A stretch of DNA of 64,000 nucleotides from Lamellibrachia satsuma. Lineage: Eukaryota > Annelida > Polychaeta > Sabellida > Siboglinidae. A model generated the notes under the pieces. It was not told the DNA's origin. It saw nothing but the letters and a program-made list of their open reading frames with translations, and did not search any database. Positions 23,001-34,149 of the stretch are shown here, piece by piece. The translations under genes were made by a program, and so were the position numbers. Where the stretch lies: the NCBI GenBank assembly GCA_033239005.1, contig BSQZ01000011.1, forward strand, positions 4,131,001-4,195,000, written 5' to 3'. Each line of letters begins with the position of its first letter. Position 1 is the stretch's first letter.

Positions 23001-23705
23001 AAAGGCACTCACCTAGTGTCGCGTCTCTCATTTGTTACAAGTCGACCAGCCGCATATACGCCAAGAACACCAACACCTCCAGGTGCAACAACTGTGCCAT
23101 TTCCTTTCCCGTTTACGACGGAATATCCGAAGCGAAGTCATTACGTGCCACTGAAAATCTTGATGATCATCTTCGCCTGCGTGTGGATTGTTGTGGTAGC
23201 CGTTGTCGTGTTAGTATTTTGTCGCTACCGCCTTCATCGGAAGCGCCATTATCGGATATCGGATATCCCGAGTAACAACGAGGACTCGACCTCTGTTCGG
23301 GACAACGTCATCGCGGGATTGGAACTGGTGTCTCCCCCGGGCTACATAGGAGCGCGTGGCAACGTCGGCTTCAATTCTTCCGATAACATGGCTATTACTA
23401 CGCTCTCTGCCACATCCCCGAATGGCTACAGGCTTCCCAGAGGTGTTCCGCCACCGTACACGTCGCTGCCGGACGTGAACGAGACCACTGGCGCCTGGGA
23501 ATACGACTTCGCCCGACTGGACACAATGGGAGACGTTGACAACCTAAAGATGTCCAATGCACATGGAGGATCTCAAACTGGACTGATCACTTCGGAGCAT
23601 GTCACAGCGGTCAGGCGACATGAACAAACCGATTTTGAACGTGAATTCGGTGGCAACTATTCGAGGGTTCGCAGATACCAAATGCTTGAGCCTCTCTCCA
23701 AGTAG
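20013..23705 (+). CDS. LRR receptor C: duplicated LRR-Ig ectodomain, TM, PPPY-containing tail (1230 aa)
   Basis: Type I membrane protein whose ectodomain is an internal tandem duplication. Unit 1: signal peptide (1-24), cysteine cap, LRRs (about 115-340), C-terminal cap with RCCHLLWLQ (about 341-380), then an Ig-like domain (about 381-471, cysteines near 401 and 452, second in YRLVCTAVS). An Ala/Thr-rich linker from CAN repeats (about 472-558) leads to unit 2: cap from HSCTLDTNFK, LRRs (about 650-885), cap, Ig-like domain (about 917-1010, cysteines near 937 and 990, second in YHLICFAVN). A Pro-rich segment, a transmembrane helix (about 1046-1068) and a 160-residue tail follow. The tail has PPPYTSL, a WW-binding type PPxY, and YQML, but not the YxxL array of A and B. 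The Ig calls rest on Cys spacing and the YxxxC context; the core Trp is not obvious. Coding is one exon. Confidence 0.88.
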   Translation: MYSATWNIVGIASLYCLLLATVAAQDSCTLDTNFKDEDFPCRKLLHCLEPNDWTSLRAEIKTRSEDDRLCAIVVDCANMVSISNFDFQAIGGVFDRVINITISRCNTTQVRLADDMYYVVEVDLKGNSFDSLDFMQDWPKADMEFLHFSNNQIGYVSKTDFSGMLHLNNLRLDSNLISDIEPGSFQDNHRLQVVDLANNHLETLKEYTFQDLNGLKCIRVSGNSIKNLTSSAFVNVHTDSLDLSHNDVMTVPNSTFVDTSVISLNLSNCRIGNIPFGFLSNLRQNLTTLDLSNNDIGSLISDAFVQLSQLNVIYLNRNRLTTIEQTMFPPSISEIHLTSKNFRCCHLLWLQTSIKGSGDIGCIYPFDARLSQYLNSSFDCAEPEVFSIATNELNATAMLATCVARGAPAPNVTLVTYDGSNFTDAVCGTPGNVNPNVSVQLMLPVTDVHKYRLVCTAVSTEGTHQVSLDLNATELSAKTITATTTTSASTAAAAAAATTTTTSSSSITEAAAHASSSTFAGAAATTRTTITTTMTSSTTEAAAAVAAATTTTITTTTLHSCTLDTNFKDNDFPCRKLLHCREPNDWTSLSAEIKRISQVDRLCAIVVDCANTVSISNFDFQAIGGDFDRVVNITISRCDTTQVRLADDMYYVVEVDLNGNGFDSLDFMQDWSVEDMETLHFPNNQIGSVKKTYFSGMIHLSNIRLDSNIIKYVEPDSFRENQRLQTVDLANNRLLSLGENMLRDLKGLKVVRMAGNRINSLDAASFGNVHLDSLDLSHNDVTTVPNSAFVDTSVISLNLSNCRIVNIPSGFLSSLRHNLTTLDLSNNYIERLPSNAFVHLSHLQVIYLTGNRITTIEQSMFPPSISGIHLTSNSLRCCHLLWLQTLMEGTPSGDGVECVYPFAARLSQYLNSSFHCADPKVLSITTNYFNATSTQATCVVRGVPPPKVTLMTNDRAFVADAVGGTLGSVNPNVSVSLLLPNIDVFVYHLICFAVNAKGTHLVSRLSFVTSRPAAYTPRTPTPPGATTVPFPFPFTTEYPKRSHYVPLKILMIIFACVWIVVVAVVVLVFCRYRLHRKRHYRISDIPSNNEDSTSVRDNVIAGLELVSPPGYIGARGNVGFNSSDNMAITTLSATSPNGYRLPRGVPPPYTSLPDVNETTGAWEYDFARLDTMGDVDNLKMSNAHGGSQTGLITSEHVTAVRRHEQTDFEREFGGNYSRVRRYQMLEPLSK

Positions 23706-23816
23706 CAACATTCGCGAAGTTTCTTTCTCAGTATAGTCATTTACGTGGTTTATTTGTTTCCCGCATATGCCATTATGTAACCTGTCGAGTATGTGGTAAG
23801 TCAGCACCTTTTTACC

Positions 23817-23868
23817 TTGTAACACCTTAAAGGGAGCGTACATTGTAACACCTTAAAGGGAGCGTACA
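23817..23868. repeat. 26-bp tandem duplication in receptor C 3'UTR
   Basis: Two exact head-to-tail copies containing CACCTTAAAGGGAGCG, just after the stop codon. Effect unknown. Confidence 0.9.
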
Positions 23869-23907
23869 GTGGATAACTGATACGCTGCTATTAGGGGATC
23901 TCGCATA

Positions 23908-23913
23908 AATAAA
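23908..23913 (+). terminator. poly(A) signal, receptor C
   Basis: AATAAA about 200 bases after the stop codon at 23705, the first canonical signal downstream and at a typical distance. Confidence 0.6.
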
Positions 23914-24094
23914 ATGCCCAAATTATGTTAATGTTTGGATCTTAAGGTACGTATAAATTAGCATCGTTATATTTAATCTTTATTGATTTAGTACTTATAC
24001 CATCGGAAAATGTATACAACTATAACTTGATAATTCAATCAATCATCTGGTGCAAACGTTATATTTCTCTTTCATATGTGAAACTTTATCGGTC

Positions 24095-24169
24095 GGTCTA
24101 TAATTACAATAGAGCGGTAGGTCTATAATTACAATAGAGCGGTAGGTCTATAATTACAATAGAGCGGTA
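24095..24169. repeat. three tandem 25-bp units
   Basis: Three head-to-tail copies of a 25-base unit containing ATAATTACAATAGAGCGG, in otherwise AT-rich intergenic DNA. Confidence 0.92.
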
Positions 24170-26230
<2,061 letters not shown>

Positions 26231-26234
26231 CTTA

Positions 26235-27255
26235 GTTAAGACTGCACAAGCACAGTACCAGCTACACTATTTAAAATTCACCTTATACAAAAGCGGGGTA
26301 AGTAATCCCCCCCCCCGTACCTTGCCCCTGATTAAACAAAAAGTTCTGCTGCCTGTGTAAGGGGAAAACATAAACTTGAAGATTGCACGAGCATAAAGTC
26401 GCTAGTCTGCTATATTGCAATTGAAATGCAATGCACAATAGTGGATGATAGCACTGTCAAAGGTATAGCATAACTGGCAGTAAAACAAATACACCGGGGA
26501 GGGAGATTGGGAATCCAAATTTCTCTGAGAAGCAAAAGTCGTATGCGGTGTCGCTCGTCTGCCGCAGAAACGTAATTTGCAAACCTGCGTCTCTACTATC
26601 TTCCCGCAATTTTTTCCGCGGGCGCCGCTAAGCAATGTTATGTTTTGAACGCCTAGCGGCCAGCCTAATTAAGCTCTATGCCAATTTCCAGGAAGAGAAG
26701 GTGAGAGGTTGTTATTAAATAGCCCCCTAGCGGCTAGCTATGGGGCTATTTAATATTTAACTAGGGGGCTATTTAATCTGCCCACAAACGCACTTTTCAG
26801 TTTGAAGACCAAAAATGCATTTCGTGTGCCTAAGCATTTCCATTACCCATGAATCCCCGGTGTATTTGGTTAATACCTGGGACGTGCAACCCTTTCTTAG
26901 TTTATGCGGAAAAAACCCAACTCCTATTTACGTTGTAAATGGGCAATTCGTCCAATTTATTTGGAAGTTGTATTTCAGCGTAATTGCCACTGTGCACATC
27001 GCATTAAATGTAAAATGCCTCCAGCACAGGATGCACAGCCAGAAATAAATAGTCTGGATAACTACATCAGTGTAGAAGACAAACTGGTACATGTTGGCCA
27101 TAACAGTGTGGCCACAAACCCTTGTTGCTATTATATAATGTTCCAGTATAACAATTTACATGGGAAAAGGATACCTAATTAAGACTGCACAAGCACAGCA
27201 CCAGTTAGACTATTTAAAATTCACTACACACAAAAGCGGGGTAAGTAATCCCCCC
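26235..27255. repeat. pair of about 75-bp direct repeats about 940 bp apart
   Basis: The stretch 'aagactgcacaagcacag' with the following CAAAAGCGGGGTAAGTAATC region at 26235-26310 is repeated at 27180-27255. The intervening sequence has no recognisable gene. They could be ends of an element or two independent copies of a short repeat. Confidence 0.7.
26714..26777. repeat. 13-bp inverted repeat with a third copy
   Basis: ATTAAATAGCCCC at 26714-26726 is perfectly inverted as GGGGCTATTTAAT at 26742-26754, with a 15-base loop, and the inverted arm recurs at 26765-26777. It can form a stable hairpin with two alternative pairings. Purpose unknown. Confidence 0.85.
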
Positions 27256-27374
27256 CAGGCCCTATCTGCTTGCGGATTGAGACCCCACCCACCCTCCCCC
27301 CTAACTTTGCCCGAGGACTGGCATGCACCTATAAGTTCATATCACCATTTGCATCATAACATTTAAATATCTCG

Positions 27375-27797
27375 CCAGTGGTTTACTATGGAAACCTTGT
27401 TGAAGACACAACCTCTAAATGTTATGGGCCGCGCCATATTGTTAGATAACCTACGTCAACTGTGACATACTCAAATTCGGTCGCCAAATGAAAACAGAGC
27501 AAGACATCAGGAGGACGTCGCAGTCTGACAACGTTTATTTATAACGTTCCCACAAAAATATATACATTTATTCTTATACTTGCCGTGCTGTTGGCGTCCA
27601 ACGTGAACATATGTAACATATGTTGGCCTTTGTGTACTAAACTAATTTTCTTTCTGACAAATAACACTTAACTTAATACGTCACACGTAGTCTAGGTTCC
27701 ATAGACCTGCGCCTGCGCTTATCGGTCGCGCTGGTTAACATGGCAGCCCTCTATCAACCGGAGAAATGACCGGAACACATTCTAAGTAAACCACTGG
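27375..27797. mobile_element. possible 423-bp inverted-repeat element (MITE-like)
   Basis: CCAGTGGTTTACT at 27375-27387 is exactly inverted at 27785-27797. The size and perfect 13-bp termini fit a miniature inverted-repeat element. No clear target-site duplication flanks it, and the interior has no coding capacity. Confidence 0.4.
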
Positions 27798-28264
27798 TGT
27801 GATTTTCTTGATTTTAGTTGGACATGGTTAGTTCCTATTATCTCTTTTAGATGCACAGCCCAAAAACATTTTGTTTCGCATTAATGCGGGGAACTAATCA
27901 CGCGAAAAAGCTCGCATATGTTTGGGCTTCACTTCCTCACTAGCTACTTAACGGTGTAGTTTAAATCGTTATCTGGTTGTGGCTTTGTCAACTGCCAGTT
28001 TGCTTGAGGCAACTGGCCATAGCCATCAAATCATTGCTTTGCGCGCTTAAATCTGCTTCGCTTTGCTGCTGTTGGCGTAGTGCAACCAGAACGTCGTGTC
28101 TTTTAGCCGAGACAGCCAAGGACCCGACCACGAAGGGACCAGGAGCCAGGAGGTATGTGTGTAGATGTAGATATCGTGCAGCAGGAGTAGGAAACACAGC
28201 TAAGCAATAATTAGTTGGCGTAATGCGGAAGAAAAGCCGGGATTCCGGCGACGCTTCTTTGAAT

Positions 28265-28505
28265 AACCATAACCACTGATATCGAATTGACCTAGCACCG
28301 AGCCTTGTGGTACACCGAACCTCAGAGGACGTTCGTCTGGTGTGTCTGTCCCAATCTGCACGCGCTGGGTACGATCTGACATGGATGAGCCAAATATTCG
28401 CAGGTGGCCATTCATATTCGTAGGATAGATGTATCAAACTTGTTAAATGTAGAATATACGTCCAGGAGAACCAGAGGTGTAGAAGAAGGTGTAGTTTGGT
28501 CACGA
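28265..28505 (-). pseudogene. reverse-transcriptase fragment
   Basis: Minus-strand frames read LVLLDVYSTFNKFDTSIL (degenerate motif A) at about 28425-28480 and RPLRFGVPQGSVLG (motif B) at about 28285-28330. The sequence between the two is much shorter than in an intact polymerase, so this is a deleted LINE relic. Confidence 0.7.
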
Positions 28506-28586
28506 ATGTACATCAAAACACCGCCTACGACACAGCCCAGTATATATGGAAATGTCTTGTAGCTAGTTGATTTAGGCTTTGATTGT

Positions 28587-28733
28587 GCAGCTGATGTAGC
28601 TGGTGTAGCTGGTGTAACTGATGTAGCTGATGTAGCTGATGTAGCTGATGTAGCTGGTGTAGCTGGTGTAGCTGGTGTAGCTGGTGTAGCTGATGTAGCT
28701 GGTGTAACTGGTGTAGCTGGTGTAGCTGGTGTG
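28587..28733. repeat. 9-bp tandem repeat (GTAGCTGRT), about 16 units
   Basis: Head-to-tail GTAGCTGGT and GTAGCTGAT units. Antisense frames read Thr-Pro-Ala or Gln-Leu-His runs and are not genes. Confidence 0.93.
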
Positions 28734-28739
28734 GCAATA

Positions 28740-29040
28740 CAGGAGGAGAAAATAAAGACGGCAGAGAACATTTGGGAGAATATATAACATGAAACGAGAA
28801 GACATGAGGAAGATGTGGGGTTTAGGAGACAAGATCGGACCAAAGAAACACCCGAGGATGAAGGTAGAGGGGAAGAGACTGCGACAGGCAGGACACTTAC
28901 AGAGAATGAGTGAGGAAAGACAAATAATGTAAGAACAACAGAAGACAGTGGTAGAATGAGAAAAGAAAGACAGGTAATCAGCCGAGGGAGTGACAGAACA
29001 GCAGAAGATCGGGACCGAGGGGAAGAAGAAGAATTATGCA
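28740..29040 (+). other. possible LINE C-terminal remnant
   Basis: A purine-rich stretch reads GKRLRQAGHLQRMSEERQ near 28875-28925, resembling the 'RLRWAGHxxRM' motif near the end of some LINE ORFs. A similar ending with GGAAGACGAAGAGTTATG lies at 32990-33020. Too degraded for a firm call. Confidence 0.35.
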
Positions 29041-29103
29041 GCTCTTTCGTGCTGTAGTTATTGTGTTTCCAGAGAAATATGAGGTACCAGAGGCGAAGGA
29101 CGG

Positions 29104-29227
29104 TATATCTCAGGAGGGCGGGTTACACATAGATAAAACAATATTTGACTCTCGATAAGCCAATGGTCTCCTCCACTTACCATCTGTGTTTTTGCCTTGG
29201 ATGGTAATCTTGTTCAATCTTGTTAAA
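29104..29227 (+). mobile_element. CR1/L2-like LINE 3'-end fragment 1
   Basis: About 124 bases matching, in opposite orientation, the 3' end of the LINE at 60700-64000: the 'tatctcaggagggcggg' stretch, then the 3'UTR with 'ctctcgataagccaatgg' and the ATCTTGTTAA-type tail. Severely 5'-truncated, as is usual for such elements. Confidence 0.85.
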
Positions 29228-29412
29228 TTGTGTTACTTCATTCCTTTTTGTAGTCGTGCGCCCCACGTCGAGTGACTGACCTTCAACTGTCTTGTTACTT
29301 GACACCGCCCCTGGAGACAGCTTTGCGCTCTTGCGTTTCGTCAACCGTTTTTGCTTGTCCAACCAAAACAGGCTACATCGTGCAGAGAAATCACGACCAG
29401 TAAAATAAAGCG

Positions 29413-31050
29413 ATGATGGACCCACAGTACCACGTCGCTGCCTTATTCGGACTTCTACTGTCGAGCATCGCTGCTCAAAACTCCTGCACACTAGAGAACT
29501 TTGTTCGCTATCCTGGCAAGAAGATGTTGATTTGTCAACGACCGAGAAACTGGGCCTCACTTCGCGAAAAACTGAAAACAAAAACTATCGACCATCAACC
29601 GAGCGCTGTCATTATAGACTGCGAACATAAGCTCAGGATTGGCGTGTTGAAAATCTCTGATGTCGACGGCGACTTTTCTCGCATTCTTAATATAACTATT
29701 TCTCGGTGCAACACATCATCGGTCGACGTCAAAGATGGCGCACCGTTCATAGTTGAACTTGGCCTTCGTTGGAACGCTTTAGCGACTCTTGATTGCACGG
29801 CCGGTGTGGCTGAGTTAGAAGTATTGGATGTACAGAGAAACAATATTGCACATATTACCAAGACAAACTTATCTGGAAACAGACGTCTTAATACTATTGT
29901 CTACAGATTGTGTAACTGCTAGCAGCGTGAATATGTTTAAAAACAAGGTTGACACATATCTCAGGAGGGCGGGCTATAAGTAGATGAACATTGTTGGACT
30001 CTCGATAAGCCAATGGCTTCCTTGTCCACTTGCCATCTGGGCCTTTGGCTTGGATGGCAAATCTTGTTAAATCTTGTTAAATCTATGTTGCTTAATTCTA
30101 ACCGCATCGCCGACGTCGAATCGGGGAGTTTCGAAAAAACGGATAAACTTCGGTTCGTTGACTTGTCAAATAATCTGATAGACTCTCTCGGAGGAAACGT
30201 GTTCCGAGACCTGGTAGGATTGAAGGTGGTTCGATTGGCAGGAAACAAAATCAAAAACATACAGACCAGTGTATTCGTGAACGTCCATCTCGACTCGCTC
30301 GATCTATCTCACAATGACATTACGACCGTTCCGAATTCCGCCTTCGTCAACACTTCCATCATATCTCTGAACTTATCCAACTGCCAAATTGAGAACATTC
30401 CATCTGAATTCTTGTCTAGCTTGCACCTAAAACTGGACACTCTGGATCTGTCCAATAATAACAATGAAAGTCTGCCGTCTAACGCCTTTGTCCACCTCGC
30501 GCATCTGCAAGTGATTTACATGTTAGGAAACAGACTCACATCGATTGAACAATCGATGCTTCCTCCGAGTGTGTCAGAAATACATTTTAACTCATCGGCA
30601 ACGACAACAACACAAATGACAACACATTCTTTACGATTAACAACAACAGCACTACGACCAACAACTACTACTGCGACTACACAACTACCATCAGCAACAA
30701 CGACAAAGTCAGCATCGATAGTAGCAACAACAAAAACACTAGCCCAAACAACAACGACAAAGAAAGCAAGTACAACAGAAGCAGCAACAACTCTAACAAC
30801 AACCTTATCATCAAAGACAACAGAATCGTCGCGACCTCAACCAAGGCCATCAGAAAAATCGAACATTGGTCAAAACACGTCCCAGCATGTACTAGTCCTG
30901 TACGTTATGTTGGGTGTCTTTCTGACCGTAGTTCTTGTTGTCGTCAGCTTCGTCGTCTACAAATGTGCACAGCGGCAGATGATGAAGATTGAAAGTAAGA
31001 GAATAAGTAGACGAAACCGCGGGATACTACAAAGCTCTCGGGAAGAATAG
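29413..31050 (+). pseudogene. LRR receptor D, interrupted by a LINE fragment; shortened tail
   Basis: The 5' part (29413-29898) encodes a signal peptide ending SSIAA, the cysteine cap and first LRRs. A 186-bp LINE 3' end (29899-30084) then brings four in-frame stops. The LRR frame resumes at 30085 in the same phase (LNSNRIADVESGSF) and continues through further LRRs, a Thr-rich stalk (about 30595-30880) with no C-terminal cap, and a transmembrane helix (about 30890-30960). The tail stops after about 25 residues at 31050. Past that stop, another frame reads DGQPDSHMYDGM, similar to the tail of receptor F. It is either a pseudogene or, if the insertion is absent or spliced in some transcripts, a tail-less receptor. 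No good acceptor is seen at the insertion edge. Confidence 0.82.
29899..30084 (+). mobile_element. CR1/L2-like LINE 3'-end fragment 2, inserted in receptor D
   Basis: Matches the last 22 or so codons and 3'UTR of the LINE at 60700-64000, beginning at VYRLCNC-type sequence and ending with two ATCTTGTTAA units. It sits exactly between LRR codons for NTI and MLLNSN. Length is 186 bases, divisible by three. No evident target-site duplication. Confidence 0.9.
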
Positions 31051-31479
31051 ATGGACAACCCGATTCGCATATGTACGATGGAATGAGAGCCCCGTCAAAC
31101 GTATGAAAGTCACTACCAAGCCTGCGGAATCCGATGCAAAGACTGAGAAAGCTGATGATATGCGCCTTTAGTGTCGACGGGCATTCCGCGCGCATCGGCA
31201 TCAGTTAGCCCGTAGCCTTCGAATAGATCTGTCAACAACAATTAAGATATGTTAAGACTATATACCGTACTAACACCCGTTCGTCCAATCGTGTCACTAT
31301 TCAATATAACTTTGTTCAATTTCATAATTTGTGTTCGCGGTTTCTCTGGAAACAAGTAATTTGCGCAATTGTTAATGTACATTATTGTACCCTTGGGTAT
31401 ATTAACCATGACTGGTAACAGAGAAAGCACCACTTGACCGAGACTTTGTTGTATATAATATTTACTCTCCTTCCTGGTG

Positions 31480-31662
31480 ATGTTTCGGCCCTATAAATCG
31501 ATACAGTCAAGTTTAGGGTTATAAGTAGATGAACATTGTTGGACTCTCGATAAGCCAATGGCTTCCTTGTCCACTTGCCATCTGGGCTTTTGGCTTAGAT
31601 GGCAAATCTTGTTAAATCTTGTTAAATGTTTCGGCCCTATAAATGGATACAGGCAAGTTCAG
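31480..31662 (+). mobile_element. CR1/L2-like LINE 3'-end fragment 3 with 37-bp flanking direct repeats
   Basis: The LINE 3'UTR piece (31517-31625) is bracketed by direct repeats of 37 bases at 31480-31516 and 31626-31662 that share TGTTTCGGCCCTATAAAT and differ at three sites. This looks like a target-site duplication. Confidence 0.8.
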
Positions 31663-32049
31663 AACGGCGCCGTCAGGCCTGTGTTGTTGGATGATATATC
31701 ACATAGGAACTCTAATATCATAAATTTACTGCGGTGAATCATGCACGTCTTATAAACACGATGAATACAACCTCTATTTTGTATTTTGTAAGTAACATTC
31801 ATGCTCTTTTCAAAGAATTCAGCATAGGAATGCAATATGAGTGCTATTATGTGTCTATGCTACAAGCCACGGTACAGCGTGCTACTATTGCTGTTTTTTT
31901 TCAGTGGGCATGACTTCGCATGTGTTAAGGAGACCTTTGTTTTCTACAGGGTTCCTCATTTAAATATCGCAATTTAAACGACAAGATTGTCTAATAAAAA
32001 AGTACCGTGTAATCTTGGCTTATATATTATATTCAATCAAAATTCAATT

Positions 32050-32275
32050 TATGTACGTATGTAACTATGTACGTACGTACGTATGTATGTATGTATGTAC
32101 GTATGTATGTATGTATGAATGTATGTATGTATGTATGTATGTATGTATGTATGCATGCATGCATGTATGTATGCATGCATGTATGTATGTATGTATGTAT
32201 GTATGTATGTATGTATGTATGCATGTATGTATGTATTTATTTATGTTTATATGCATGTATGTATGTATATGTGTG
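32050..32275. repeat. (GTAT)n / (GCAT)n microsatellite
   Basis: Tetranucleotide array of GTAT with blocks of CGTA and GCAT. Frames reading Met-Tyr-Val-Cys are artefacts. Confidence 0.95.
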
Positions 32276-32284
32276 GCTCTCTGT

Positions 32285-32440
32285 CTCTTTCTTTGATTGA
32301 TCTGATTGACTACTGTTCCTGCGACAGAAATAGTCTGGGGACATCGTAAGGTCGCAATCAGTTCCCCAGTAGTTTGCGCCATCTCGTCCGGTCAGTCGCC
32401 AGATCTCTGAGCCTCTCAAGGTCTCTGTCTGATCGATGGT
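32285..32440 (-). mobile_element. LINE C-terminal/3' end fragment
   Basis: Minus-strand translation reads RSDRDLERLRDLATDRTRWRKL, typical of the last residues of several non-LTR ORFs, followed by a 3' region ending in TCAATCA-type repeats. The same tail occurs at 34795-34990. Confidence 0.65.
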
Positions 32441-32456
32441 TGACACCCGTTATCAC

Positions 32457-32740
32457 TTACTTGACGTATTGCAGTAATGCAGATTTGGAACAACCATAGC
32501 AGTGACCTGTGAGTGACATACACGCTTCGTGATGTAGGACTTGGTGGATTGATTTGATACATTTCAGATAGAAGTTACATTTCTTGCAAACAGCATCATC
32601 ATGATGCAGCCTGCTCATGTGGGTATCAAACTGAGTTTCCAAGTTCCTGAATGAAACAACAGGGTTGATAGTAGCACCTCCAACCACAAGGTTCTCTGGT
32701 AGTCCATATTTTCTCAGGTAATGGTGGGCCGAGTGCCAGT
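32457..32740 (-). pseudogene. reverse-transcriptase C-terminal fragment
   Basis: Reads VVSFRNLETQFDTHMS followed by CKKCNFYLKCIKSIHQVL and HHEACMSL, matching the order seen after the catalytic domain of jockey/CR1-like polymerases (FRNLGxxFDxxMS, then KxxxFxLxxIxxIxxxL). A frame change lies near 32690. Belongs to a different copy or family than 32285-32440. Confidence 0.65.
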
Positions 32741-33223
32741 CTTTTTATCATTTAGCTTTTTCTGAACCATCCAACATTTGATCTCCCTGATGCAGTCCTA
32801 GTGTCCCTGAGTAGCGCGCTCCAGGTCATCAGGTAAGTTCAGGTGACTTACATACATACGTGCCTCTCGAAAGATCTCGAAAGGATTGAGGTAATCAACT
32901 CTGAGTATTAGAGACTAATAGATGATGGCGACGGATGGAGACAGCTCGTTTAGAGGGTGGAACACATTAAGTGATATGAACCCCACGCCTCAAAGACCGA
33001 GAGGAAGACGAAGAGTTATGTAACTAATGTAGAATAGTATTCTTTACTCGTGCTGTCTTTATTATGTATTATTGACTGTTAACATACTCTGATATTCAAC
33101 AACGCATGTCCTAGTTACGGATAATTTGCAATCACTGCATAGACTCTATTCGTGACATATAATACAACAGTAAATTTTTACAATTTCAAACTACATCGTG
33201 CAGAGAAACCCGACCAGTAAAGT

Positions 33224-33504
33224 ATGGCGATGATAGACCAACGGTACTATATCGCTGCCCTGTTCGGCCTTCTACTGACGAGCCTCGCTGCTCAGGTCTC
33301 ATGTACACTGGATAATTTCTTTCGCTATCCTGTCAAGAAGTTGTTGACCTGTCAACGACCGAGAAACTGGGCGTCAATTCGCGAAGAACTGAATACAAAA
33401 ATCATCGACCATCTACCGAGCGCTGTCATTATAGACTTCGAACATAAAATCTCGATTGGCATTTTCAAAACTTCTGATGTCAAAGGCGACTTTTCTTGCA
33501 TTCT

Positions 33505-33586
<82 letters not shown>

Positions 33587-33990
33587 CTTTGTGCAATACA
33601 TCATCGGTCGACGTCCGAGATGGCGTACCGTTCTTAGTTGAACTTGGCCTCCGTTAAAACGCTTTAGTGACTCTTGATTTGCGCGGCCGGTGTGGCTGAA
33701 ATAGACGTATTGGATGCTCAGAGACACAACGTTCCACCTGTTCGCATGGCAGACTTCACTGTAAACAAGCGACGTCGAAGTAGGGATTTTTTTTATCAAA
33801 AGGATAACCTTCAGTCTGTCTTGTAATTATCAAATGTTATCATAGGCACTCTTTGAAGGAACGGGAACTAGTTCCGAGATCTGGAAGGAATGCAAGTGGT
33901 TCGATTGGCAGGGAAAAAATCAAAAACATAGAGACCAGTGCATTCGTGAAGGCCAATCTCGACTCGCTTGATCTGTCTCATTTAAAGATT
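33224..33990 (+). pseudogene. LRR receptor E, degenerate
   Basis: The start and signal peptide (ending TSLAA), the cap and the first LRR-like segment closely match receptor D to residue about 94. A (TA)n tract (33508-33585) then splits the sequence, and homology resumes in another frame at CNTSSVDV (33590-33615). Stops and frameshifts follow (for example TAA within the NAL region at 33655). The last homologous piece, matching the conserved DSLDLSH block, lies at 33955-33980. Stalk, membrane helix and tail are absent. Confidence 0.85.
33508..33585. repeat. (TA)n expansion inside receptor E coding sequence
   Basis: The tract lies where the paralogues encode LNITISRCNT. It reads Ile-Tyr in frame and shifts the downstream frame. 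Confidence 0.95.
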
Positions 33991-34149
33991 AACATAACAT
34001 GGTCAAAATTACAATATTATGTATTTACTTCATGTTATTAATTTCACCACTGACCATAATTATCTGACGTCCTCACATCTTTATCACGAGAGTAACTGGC
34101 TAACTGTTTAACAGCCATTCGGTAAAATGACCCACTGAATTGTCATAGC

